Positions 47,929 through 59,700 of a stretch of DNA of 64,000 nt are shown in pieces. Every line of letters begins with the position of its first letter. Position 1 is the first letter of the stretch. This DNA comes from Sphaerolaimus hirsutus (Eukaryota > Nematoda > Chromadorea > Monhysterida > Sphaerolaimidae): the NCBI GenBank assembly GCA_964036195.1, contig OZ038452.1, forward strand, positions 21,587,785 through 21,651,784, written 5' to 3'. The translations under genes and the position numbers were made by a program. The notes below the pieces were generated by a model. The model did not search any database, was not told the DNA's origin, and saw nothing but the letters and a program-made list of their open reading frames with translations.

Positions 47929-49380
47929 GCTACCCGTCGATAAACTTCAATTATTATCTGACAGCCATTAGCACTTTCACTGAACTGCCCGTCGCCGCTG
48001 GGCACGCTGGTTGACCTGCGACAAGTTGGCATCAATTTTATTTACACGAATATGCACAAATATTTACAAGGGCTTTCATGAACTGATCGTGCAATTATGC
48101 AAACACTCGAGCGCGTAGAAAATGACATCAGAGTGAAAATCCGATCCCAAAAACGTATATAATTTGCAAATACGGGTAGAGCGGCGGTAAACGTTTTCCA
48201 AAGTATCAATATCAGCGGTTGAAAATTGCCGAGATGACATGCAAAAATATTTACGCGCCAGCTCAGGGAAATGATGCCGCATGCACATGTTCAACATGGA
48301 TGCGCATTTTTCAGTTGAATTGACATCGCCCGGCTGTAGGTAGGGGTCATTTGAATAATTGGGAAATGAAAAGTTAACTGATTAAGGTCTTTCAACGCAC
48401 AACAGAGCGAATATGTGATGTCATAAATACATCAGTGGCTGTGCCCAGTGACATTTCTTATCAAAACTGTTCAAGCGAAAAAATCTAAAAAAATGTAAAT
48501 ATTTACTCCACAAAATCCACACACATCATTGCATTTTAGAAATGCAATAAATTGATGCCGCGTTCACTTTTTTTGTACAAATTTCAAACGCAGAAAGACA
48601 ATACAAAGTACTCAACAGCACAAACACCTGTAGTGTGAACATGCTCAATGTCACCCAAAATGTCTACTTCACATTTCTACAAAACATCCTTTCAAAATAC
48701 AAAAAAAACCTTGGACAAAAGTGCGGGGAGACATTTGCATCGCATGACTCAGTAGGAAGCGAAAACGATACTGTTTGCATTGAGACAGTGAAAGAGTGAT
48801 GGGTGCCGATTCCAAGGTCGCCGCAGCGCATGAACATCGCAAATTGCGTGTATGTGAAATAAATGTCTAATGGCAATTTTCTTTATTTTAGCACTCGGTT
48901 TGAAATAAATACAGATAAATAATGTAAATTATACATTTACGTTTTATCGCCAAAAATGCACTAAACCCGACGCGCGCGCGCATATGAATGAAAAATGAAA
49001 TAGGAAACGGACTCTGCGATGACAAACTATTCCCATTGTGACAGTGATCTCTTTCAAAAGGTCAAGTCATCATCCACGCAGGTTATGTACAACTGTTGAG
49101 ACGTAACAGCCCCTACATGACACTGCAATAGGTCAGTGTCACTCACTAAATATGAGATGAATAAGTGTTGCATAACAGCAAACTGAATACACACACAATC
49201 AGCACTACATGTGTGAGAAGCATGAAATGAATATCAAATCATAAACACGCTCGGCTTGATACAGCCGCGTGCCTGATTCACACGCGGCGCAAGCGCTCAA
49301 ATTAAGTGACAGCCACACAATGGCATAATCGCGCAAACGCCGCTAACCCCCACCCCCCCAACGGCATGTAAATACAAAAT

Positions 49381-49601
49381 GGCGGCCCACACACTAGTTG
49401 ACACATGTGTGTCAACTGGTTTGTGTCAACTCAGATTTCGGCTTCACGTGTCGCACAGCGATCTCAAAATGCACACGCGGCAATGTTGAAAAATAAATAT
49501 TACGGCAAGCGCATCGGAAGATCGCTCAGCGACACGTCAAGTCGAAATCTGAGTTGACACGACCAGTTGACACACGAGTGTCAACTAGTGTGCGTGCCGC
49601 C
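49381..49601. mobile_element. MITE with GGCGGCCCACACACTAGTTG ends
   Basis: GGCGGCCCACACACTAGTTG and CAACTAGTGTGCGTGCCGCC are inverted, and long inner arms match (TGTGTCAACTCAGATTTCG and its complement). Flanks are AAT and GAT. Confidence 0.7.
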
Positions 49602-50844
49602 GATCGAGTGCAAAGCACACCTGTCCCATTCCGGCGTGCAGCTGTCCTTGTTGCCATGGATACCAGCCGCGCAGCCGCGCCCGGGTCGTAGTAAAATTGC
49701 TAGCCACCGCCATCTGGTTTTTATTGCTTCTGGAAAAAGCATGGAAAAGCGAGGCAGCTGACGCGGGTGATTGTATTTATGCCAATTCCATGCGTTTAAG
49801 GGTCATGGCTTTTATTCTGAAATCATTGACGCTTTGAAATCGATCTGGGAAATTGGTAAAAAATGCAATTTCAAGCGTGTGATGCGGGGGGGGGGGGGGG
49901 GTTTAAAGTAGAGTGATTGGTGCCTCGACACAGAGCAGTGGTAGACTACATTTTGACCCCCCTTCTCCTATCGCTGATACAGAGCTCTGAAAAAGTCGAC
50001 ACCGCACCGTCACGGGTCATACCGTAAAAACAGATACCTATATATTTATCCAGAGAAAAACGTTCCCCTCAGCCCCAATCGCTCAGCTATCTGAATATGG
50101 AGTAAATTTTGAGATTTGATAGGTTCAGTACTTACTTTTTCCCAGTTATCTTACTTTTCTGCAATACACACAAAAAAAACATACACATTTGTGAACCACC
50201 AAGAAAAAAAATATCCATCGCACCCCATAATCCCCCACGAGACGACAAACACACGCCAACCCAGTCAAAATCCCCCTCGAGTCACAACCCGCAACCGGAA
50301 TCGAACCCTCGAAGGTGCCACGTCCAGCAGCGACACACGTCGCCGCGATAGCGCCATTTCGTCCGGCGACTTCCCATCACTAGTCGGCCAGAATCTGCAG
50401 CGCGCAGAGGGCGGCTGGTGCCGCCGCCGCTAAACAAATCAATCCACATTGAATTAAACTGCGACAACTACCGGTCAAAATCGAATCCTTTTTATTACAA
50501 AACATCTAGCTAGAGAGAATCAGAAGCAAAAAGGTAATCATTCTCGTACGGAAAAAGGACACTTTCCAACTGTCCCAGCCAACCCAAGGAATACACCTAA
50601 CGTGTCCAAGCAGAAATTTTGAAAGTACATATTTACAACGCACATTCACACACAGATCTCAGTGCCAGTGTGCAAGCGTCTCGCAGAGGGACATGGGCCA
50701 CCGCGCGGCAGCAAATAGTTGCCGCGCGGCCTGGCGGCGTGTCGCTTGCACCCCAGCACTGGCACGTGCATGTTGCACAATTAGCTTGGGTAAAATCTTG
50801 GCGCTTGGTTTGGCTGTCTTGAGCTCACTCTGAATAAGCTTAAT

Positions 50845-51238
50845 GGCGCTACGCACACTGAAGCCGAAATATTCGGCATACGCACGTTTTTGACAAATGC
50901 CGAATTAAATGCTGAATAGAAAAAAACTTGCTGAACTCAAATCGTCCGTACTCTTGAAAATTAGGCGGTTTGTCAATTCAGCATGTATTTCAGCATTCAA
51001 AAGATGCGTACACTTTTTCATGCGGAAATCATTCGGCAAAATCAAATGAAATGTTGAATGCTGATAACGCTCAAATTCGTCCGAATTCGTCCGAATATCG
51101 TGTGCACGTTTTCAAAATTCAATATGGCAGCCCCTAAAATGCCGAATTTAAAACGTCCGAACGGCAATTTTTCAATTCGGATTCAGCAGATGAAAACGTG
51201 CGTATGCCGAATATTTCGGCTGCAGTGTGCGTAGCGCC
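50845..51238. mobile_element. MITE with GGCGCTACGCACACTG ends
   Basis: GGCGCTACGCACACTGAAGC and its near-exact complement at 51219-51238 are the ends. The arms extend through ATATTCGGCATACGCACG. The interior repeats ATTCGG/CCGAAT words. Flanks are AAT and ATT. Confidence 0.75.
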
Positions 51239-51531
51239 ATTAGTTCATCCCTCCTGATTCTGTGTGGATCGACCTCCTGAGTGATAATACATTATATTCT
51301 GGGTTAATCAGGAGAAAATTGAATAAAAAAGCAAGCAAAAATGAGCGAAAAAGCAAGCAAAAAGTTATTGATAAATTGTGTACTCGGCCTATACCGCAAT
51401 GACTGACAGAAAACATGGGAGAGATCGAAATCATACCTAAGATAAAAATTGTACCTTGAATTTTATAAGATGATCATGAAAATCTGCTTAAGTCCAACAT
51501 ATTTACATATTTGAAACCATCGAGTCTGTAC

Positions 51532-51600
51532 CATGAAACCATTCATGAAACCATGAGACCATTCATGAAACCATGAAACCATTCATGAAACCATGAAACT
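51532..51600. repeat. Minisatellite, ATTCATGAAACCATGAAACC unit
   Basis: Three to four tandem copies of a 20-bp unit with single-base variants. Confidence 0.75.
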
Positions 51601-53237
51601 GTCAAGTCATCACCGAATAGACTAGGCATACAATACGAACGGTGCACGCGGTAAAGTTTGGGCAGTCATCGTGGCAAAGAATTTATTATTTTATATACCT
51701 AATTTCGTAATAACCTCATCTCAACGTAAATACCGCATCTAAATAAATATTTATGTGATATACAGATTAGAGAAATGTGTTAAAACGTGAGCACTCGGCC
51801 AAAAAAAAATCAGATAAAAAAACCGTGAATCAGAATTTTTCAGGAAGAGGTGTGTCAAATGATGGACTTTTTCGGGTTCCGAGTCTTAAACGAGTTTCGT
51901 AAAAATCCTGAAAGACATTGATGCACACCTGCCTTTGAAATTGTTCAATCACTAGTTACCCAATGCTCGGTTCCAAATTGTATTTAGCTTCGGTTCCTGG
52001 TGAAACGTACATAGGTTATTTCGCTATGAATTTGTGGCCCATTTTGGCTGGTAAATCAAAGATCATTATGAGAAGGTCATGCGTAAAGTACTTTAGCATG
52101 CTAAAGTTTAATTGGGAACTGAACTTGGGAAGGGAATCGAGCGACTAGCGCACGTTTTATAAATAGTAGCCCAAATGCATAGAGCAATAACTTAAATATG
52201 GTTGTTTTCAATGTGCAACACAAAACTCAATCGACAAAACTTATCACCATAACACGGACTAATCACAGCTAAATAATTTCCGAGACCCAAAAATTGAACG
52301 AACCCAAAAACAAATAAATAACAAAAAAAATCGAATGCAGTTAAGCGACATGGTGCAAATCCACACATAAAATTATGAATTCATGAAAAATTATCTTAGA
52401 TTTTCATGATAATTTTCATTTACCATTTATTGAAACGCCAGTGCTTTCTGAGGCTCCTAATTAATCAAAAGCCGGTCCATGCAAACGTGCCGCATGCTGC
52501 ACACCGCCAGCGCACGCAGAAAAGCCCTCGCAAAGTGAACTTTGCTGCGTGCGGCCCATGTCCCTTAGCGGGAACAGCATGCAGCTGGTTGATAGACCAG
52601 CGTGAATTTAATTGTTATTTAGAACTTTGCGGCAATTTACTTTTTACTTTAATTAACTTTAGATCAAAAAATTACAACCGATCGCTGTATGAAAATGCAG
52701 CATGTCGCATGCCACCCGGACGATTTCACTCGACCAATGAGCGAGTGGTAAAACTGAATAAATTGAAAATACACCGATCAAATCCGAACACTAATAAATA
52801 TGAAAGACAAGTAAGGCATCGAAAAGGATAACTCTTGAGGTATCGAACGAAAAAAAATTCTTGGTAATTCGGCCCACCCTGTACATTTGACAGAAATCAT
52901 ATCATATCGGAACGCACATAAATGTAACTAAACGTACTTCGCGTTACTTTCAGTGATATGATACATGGGTAAAAACAGCAAAATTGTGTCCCATTTGCAA
53001 TTCGACGTTTAAGTGTCAGACATCTATATTCACAATGCAGACACCGAACACACCCACCCAATCGGCTTATGATCGAACCCTGTATCTGCAGTGGGCGCGC
53101 TTCTATTTACACTGACGAACCGCGGATCGAAACAGTTTTGCTGCATCTTGTTTTCGGAGCCAGCTTGAGCCACCACAACGAAATAGGATTTAATACCCAC
53201 CAAACCCTAATCCAGACCTATCCAAATATCGATATCG

Positions 53238-53575
53238 TAAATTTCGGGGTGTGCGTCATTAAGACAAAAGCGCTTTAAGACAACAGTATCTTTAATTGAA
53301 CAAAAATTCTCGTTGAGACGAAAGTTCTGGGTCATGTCATGTTCCAGGGCGAAAAATATAAATAGACTTTTATAATTTGATAAAAAATATAAATAGATTT
53401 TGTAACTTTTTGGTGATGCAATTAGACTGGAAGTATAGTAATTAAAGTAGAATTGACACAATGAACTTCACATGAACATAACTATCTTCAAACGCTACAG
53501 CGTGTTTGTAGCATTAAAGCTGCTGTTGTCTTAAAGCGCTTTTGTCTTAATGGGATACCCCCTAAATTTCGGTAA
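53238..53575. repeat. Inverted repeat with AAGACAAAAGCGCTTTAAGAC arms
   Basis: CATTAAGACAAAAGCGCTTT at the left is matched by AAAGCGCTTTTGTCTTAATG at the right, and AAATTTCGGGG/CCCCTAAATTT-like words lie outside. No coding content. Confidence 0.65.
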
Positions 53576-53797
53576 ACAAAAATCAACTTAATCAACATCA
53601 ATATAGAGAACCGAATTTCAGGCATCGAGGACATTCTCATATCGCAAATTTCGGAGTGATATCGGATATCGATATTGAGAGTCGTATCGTCCCAACCCCC
53701 ACAATTATGCAAATACCCTAGGAATGGATATATATTTATGTATTTTCAAATAGATTAACCCCATCATCGCACCACCACCAAAGAATCCACAGCAAGT

Positions 53798-56700
53798 TCA
53801 GAACTCGACGGACGGCTTGTCGACTGCGGATAAATCTTTCTCCCCAGTCGGACACGAGCTCGGCGGCGAGATAGCACGGCGCCGGGCGCGCCCACCCTGT
53901 AAATGAAAAATTATATATTGTTCATTTCATTGCATACAGTCATAATTACAATTTTACCCTATTTTCACAATTTTAACATTTTCAGTCCATTAAACTCGAA
54001 AATTTGCTAGGTGATGATCTTTGTTGTGTCAAAAAGGAACCACTGATACACCAGCTAAGCGTGAGAAAATCTATAGTAAATACAAACGTGGGCATCGGGT
54101 AGGTAAGTCTCTATCGGAGAGTCGTCCATTGGCAGCGGGCCAAGTTTGTACGATGAGAGTTTGGGCGAACGGAATATCGGCGTCGAAGTGAGTGGCTAAA
54201 AAATTTGAGTTTCTTTTCTCGGGTCATGTGGCGGGCTACTTATTTTAACCAACCGTATTTTCTTGAATAACCCCCTTGAAAAATCCCTCTTCTTAACCCC
54301 CTGTAAGACGAGATGGGAAAATAATTCCACCCTAAGAGACTATTATCAATTTGTTGTACCCAACTTGGCATGTTATTGAATAATATTGTTATTGAATAAA
54401 AAAATATTTTGTGGAATGAGTTGATAGAAACATGTTTGAAAATTTTGACTAATAATTCGTCCCCTTGAATAATCCCCCCTCTCAAAAAACCTGGCAAAAA
54501 AATAACTCCCCAATGGAATTATCCGAGAAAAAACGATAACTATCTTTACAACATACCTTAATCTTGGCGGACATGGGACCGGCGCTCATATCGGAATCGT
54601 TGAACTTATAGCTGCTGCCATCCGTCCGTTGCAGTGCGACAACTGGCCGCCCAAGCGGCTGGCGTGAATCACTTCCTTGAAACATCTTAAGGGCCATTTG
54701 GAAGCGCTGGGATGACCTGTGCACGATGGTACAGTGCTGTGATTTACGGTGTGATTTCAATTGAGTATTAGGCGCACATGTAAATTGTCGAAAAATTGTC
54801 ATCGCCAAAATTCGAAACTTAAAAAACGGGCAAATGGCGTTGAAAAAAATTGGAAAATGGTGGAAAAGTGCCGTTTACAAAATGTCGTTTCCGTACTTGA
54901 CTCTTACTTGAGTTATAGACTTGAAATGTGAGCGCAATTGCAACCAAAATGTTTGAATGAAAAACGCCTAATTTCAGCGCGCCCAGCAGGAAAAAAGTCT
55001 AAACAAATGCATTACCAAACCAACGATGCACTGCGATAATCATCGATGCGCACAGGGGTATGCCTATTGGCCACTCGGCCACTCGTGGCGCTCTTCACGC
55101 AGGCGGCGTTGGCACTCGCGCCCTGCCGCTTCTGGTGCCCGTCGCGGCCGTGCGGCAGGCAGGCCGAGTGCGGCCGGTCTTTGGAGCCGCAAAACTGCGC
55201 GTCGAACAGCTCGTTGGCCGGGCCCAAGGCGCTGCGCGCGAACAACTTCCTGTGGGCCGTCGCTGGGCGAAGGCGGTCGGCCTGGGTGAGCGGATTTTGG
55301 GCTTTTGGAAGCTTAGATGCAAAAAACACTCCAATAACCAATGCAACGATCGGCATTTTAATGTTGGCAACTTGACATTCAATAACATGCAAACAGCCGA
55401 TGTGAAAAAATGCAAAGGATACTTCGTCTGAATCTAGCGACCAAATTTGGCACCGTCACCAGGTTCTGCACCACTAACGTGCAAATTTCCCACACACACT
55501 AGTTGACATCGACACCAAATGTCAACTGGTTCCGATTCCAATTCCAAGCTTACATTTGAACGTCGTTAGTCGGCACGCCAGAAAGCTTCGAATTGGGATA
55601 GGAACCAATTTCAAGCTTCCATTTGAACGTCGTTAGTTGGCTCGTCAGCAAGCTTTGAATTCGGATCGGAACCAGTTGACATTTGGTGTCGATGTCAACA
55701 AGTGTGTGTGGGGCCATTGCCATAGAAACAAACCGAAGAATTCTCCCTCTCAGCAGGTTCATCACCAGCCTGTCCAACCAAGGGCGGGCTGCCGTCCAAA
55801 GCGACCACGCTGCGCTGCGCGTCCAACGCGGAAGCGGCGGAAAAGTCTCGGGCGCCCTCCACGGGCAGACAGGCGCTCGTCTTGGAAGTGTAGCTACGCA
55901 GCCAGTACACGTGCGACGCGGAGTGCGACGAGCCGGACATCTGAGCAGTGTGAGAGATGGTTACAAGTAGGGTTGGAAAAAAAACGTTTTTTTTAACTCG
56001 ATGTTTTTTTTATTAAAAAAAACGTTGTTTTTAAAGTTAGCAGTGACTTCTAGTGATAAAAGTGATCCTAGGCACACAACATTGAATTAACAAAAAGTTC
56101 ATCTAGTGATATGTGTGTGATCTCTCTTCCCGTTTCATTGTTTAAATATGTGATAGCTGAGCCCCACCAGGCCAGCAGACAGCACACCAGCCAATGAACC
56201 AGCAACCACCAACCAGCTTCGCCAACTGGTGCCGCGACCACGCCGAGCAGTGGAACCTCCTGGCCAGTGAGCAGCAGGCTTTGAAACCTGTTGGCATCAA
56301 CAACTGGACCAGTATGCAGCAGGCATTGAGAGCCTGTTAGACTGTTATTAGTGTGTACCAGTTAGTTGTACACCTAATATAAGTGACAAAGTCACAAAGT
56401 GACACAGTCAAAGCCCACTGGGCCTGCATATATAGCAAGGTGGACTCCAAGGTCCGGACTCACACCTTTGCTTTCTTTTGAGGTCTGCCTTAGGCACACG
56501 CTCAAACCTGCCACAAGGCAGTGAATTGCAAAAAAGGACCTATTTATCACTTTTGAGTGATTGCCCACCTTAGAGTGGTGCTTGCCTACATATACGGTCT
56601 GCTGTCACTGCAAACACTGCCACACAGGCACTGGAAAGGTGACAGTACACACGTATTATACTCCAGAACTGGCATTTAAAAGATGACCAATGAACAGGGA

Positions 56701-59700
56701 GCCAATGAAGGCCCTGCATATCACACTCGCTCACAAATGAGTGATAGTGCTACAGAAAGCAGTGCCACAAGGCAAAATGCTGAGGCACTAGCAGCAAGTA
56801 CTGCTGAGAACAGAAATGACCAGGTAGATATGGTCAAGCACATGTGCACATTCATGCAAAACATGATGCAACAGCAAGAGCGCATGGCAGATAAGCAAAC
56901 AAATGCCATGGACAGCATGATGCATCAACAAGAGCGCATGGCAGATAAGCAATCAGATGCCATGGAAAAAATGATGACATTGTTGACAGAAAAAATGTCG
57001 ATCAGGCACACTGGAACTGCACCAAGTGCCGTGCATGATTTGACCACTGATGTAAGGTACACATCAGAGCAGCGGCGTTTGTGGACACCACTGCTAAATG
57101 ACAAATTTTCCACCTTTGACGGTGAAGATCCACTGAAATTCAAATTGTGGATGGGCGATTTGAAGGCCCGGATCAAACTCACGGAAGTGCCAGATGAGTT
57201 CGCAGTGATCCATGTGCGCAAATGCCTGAGTGGCAGAGCACTGTGCCAGTTTGAGCACCTGTCCGAGGAGGACAGGATGACCTTTGAACAGGTCTGTGCA
57301 TTTTTGGAGTCACAGTATGGTGACCATTTTGCAGCACAAAATGCAATGAACAAGCTGATCATCACAAAGCAATCAGCTAAAGAACAAGTCAGGGATTTTG
57401 GCTTGTTGATTGAGAGCTTGGTGCGCAAAGCACTCCCAAACACAGACCCAACAGCTCTCAAAGTGCAGTTGAAGCACTATTTCATGTCTGGCTTGCAGAA
57501 TCAGACCCTGCAAAATGCATTGTATGCATTGCCAACATTTGAGCTCATGACATTCAAGGAGCTGGTTGAAAATGCTGAAAGGCTTGAATTCGCGGGAAAG
57601 CGAGTGAAAATGCAAGCACCAAATGCACAGAAATATTGTGCTGTGCATGAAAGTCACACACATTCAACTGAGGAATGTGAAACTGTGAGCCAGGCCAAGC
57701 GAATTTCAAAGCGAATGAAAAGCTGGCAAGGCGAAATGGCAAACCTGGAGTGAATCGCTTCAGTAAGCCCAGGCAGTGGAATGCCAACCGCTTCCCGCCG
57801 AAAGTGCAGCAGCATGCTGCAGGTGCTGAAAACAGCACAATGCGCCAGAAAAAGTGGTGCAATTTCCACAAGTCTGTCACACATGACACACAGGACTGCT
57901 GGATGTCCAGGAGGGACAATTTCAACAAGCAACCTGTGAAAAAGGAATGGACAAGGTCCAAGGTGCACAACATTGATTGTGACCAGGAGGGTGAACCCCC
58001 CAATGCTGTGAATCGGGTGCAGCATGTGGCACAGCCACAGAAAGTGCAAATGAAGCCAAAAACTGGCCTTAAAGTCAATCAGCCATGTGCCTATTTGAAT
58101 GGCACACAATTTGACACCTGTCGCCCTGACAGTGGTGCTGATGTGACTGTGGTGACTGAAAATGTGGTCAAAAGGCTTGGCTTGATGCCAAGGCCCACCA
58201 AGCACAAACTGCTTGCGGCCAATCAGACGCCAATTGACACAAAAGGGTGTGTTGACATCCGAATTGAATATGCAGGTGGCACAGCCATGCACACATGTCA
58301 AATTTCAAATGACATTGATTATGATGTCCTGTTGGGACAAGATGTGATGCCAAAACTGGGCATTTACATGAGAGCTGCAGATGGCAGTAATCTGCTGCCA
58401 GAGGCCAAAAATGTGCCTGTCACAAATGACATTCAAAAGCAGTTGATCAAACACTGCAAATTGGACAGTGATGACCAGTCAGCACTGGTCATTTTTTCTG
58501 ACAAACAGGGCCAGCCAATGCATGCTGCCCATGTGCCACTGCACAAAAATGAGCCCCCAACTGAAGTGCTCATAAGCCAAGTGCAAAATTTGGACAAAAG
58601 TGAGTGGGCAAAAATGCTCAACATTGGCAACTGCTCAGATGCAGAAAAAGCCAACCTAGTGGATGCACTGTTTGAGCTGCGTCATGCATTCAGCTCGATG
58701 TACAAAACAGATGCATGCCAAAATGTGGATGAGATTGGGTGCACAGATGTGGAACATGAAATTGACACTGGTGACACCCTGCCATTTAGAGTTCCACCAA
58801 GGCGCATTCCACTTAGACTGCGCCCAGAAGTTGAAAAAATGCTAAAGGACTTGCTTGACCAAGGATGCATTGTGCCATCAAATAGCAATTACAGCAGTGC
58901 TTTTGTGCTAGTGAAAAAGAAAGATGGCTCATGGAGATTCTGTGTGGATTTCCGCCAATTGAATTTGAACACAAAGCGTGACAGCTATCCATTGCCCCGC
59001 ATGGATGACATGCTGGATCTGTGGGCTGGGAGGAAATTTTTCTCCACCATGGATATAAAATGTGGATATTACAACATCCGCATCAAAAAGGAAGATCAGC
59101 ATAAAACTGCATTTACTGCATTGGACCAGTTGTTTGAATGGAAGCGCATGCCATTTGGGCTGCATTCGGCTCCGGCTACTTTCCAAAGAGCCATCAACAA
59201 CATGCTGATTGAGCATCAAGGCTATTGCAGAGCCTACTTAGATGACATCATTGTGGCATCTACCACACTTGAGGAGCACATTGCTCACCTGAAGGCAGTG
59301 ATTGCAACCACATGCAAAGCTGGATTGAGATTGAATCCACGCAAGTGCCATTTCCTGAAAAACAAAATTCAGTATTTAGGGCATGTGATTAGTGGTGATG
59401 GAATCCATGTGGATCCAGACAAAGCCACAGCCATTCAAAGTTACCCATTGCCTGCCACCAAGAAAGAAGGCTATTCATTCATGGGACTCGTCAGCTACAT
59501 GCGGCGCTTTCACCACAACCTGTCCCATAGGTTGGCGCCATTGCGCAAATTTTTCCAAGCTGCTGAAAGCAGTAAGGCACAATTGAAATGGACACCTGAA
59601 TTGGAGAAATTATTCAGGCAAATTTGCACTGAGATGGGTGATCCAAAAGCATTAGCAATGCCTGTGCCAGGAAATGACTATGTGATTACCACTGACGCTA

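Larger units (their letters stand above)
47929..53797. other. Intergenic region: upstream of the cadherin start, downstream of the next gene
   Basis: I see no coding exon here. The cadherin promoter should lie in the first part, but no clear TATA or initiator stands out. It contains two MITEs (49381-49601, 50845-51238), a short minisatellite (51532-51600), an inverted repeat (53238-53575) and a G-run at 49888-49902. Confidence 0.55.

Noticed and set aside
57554-58301. Long minus-strand frames opposite the gypsy pol gene
   Set aside because: Antisense shadows of the pol frame; no domain motif.
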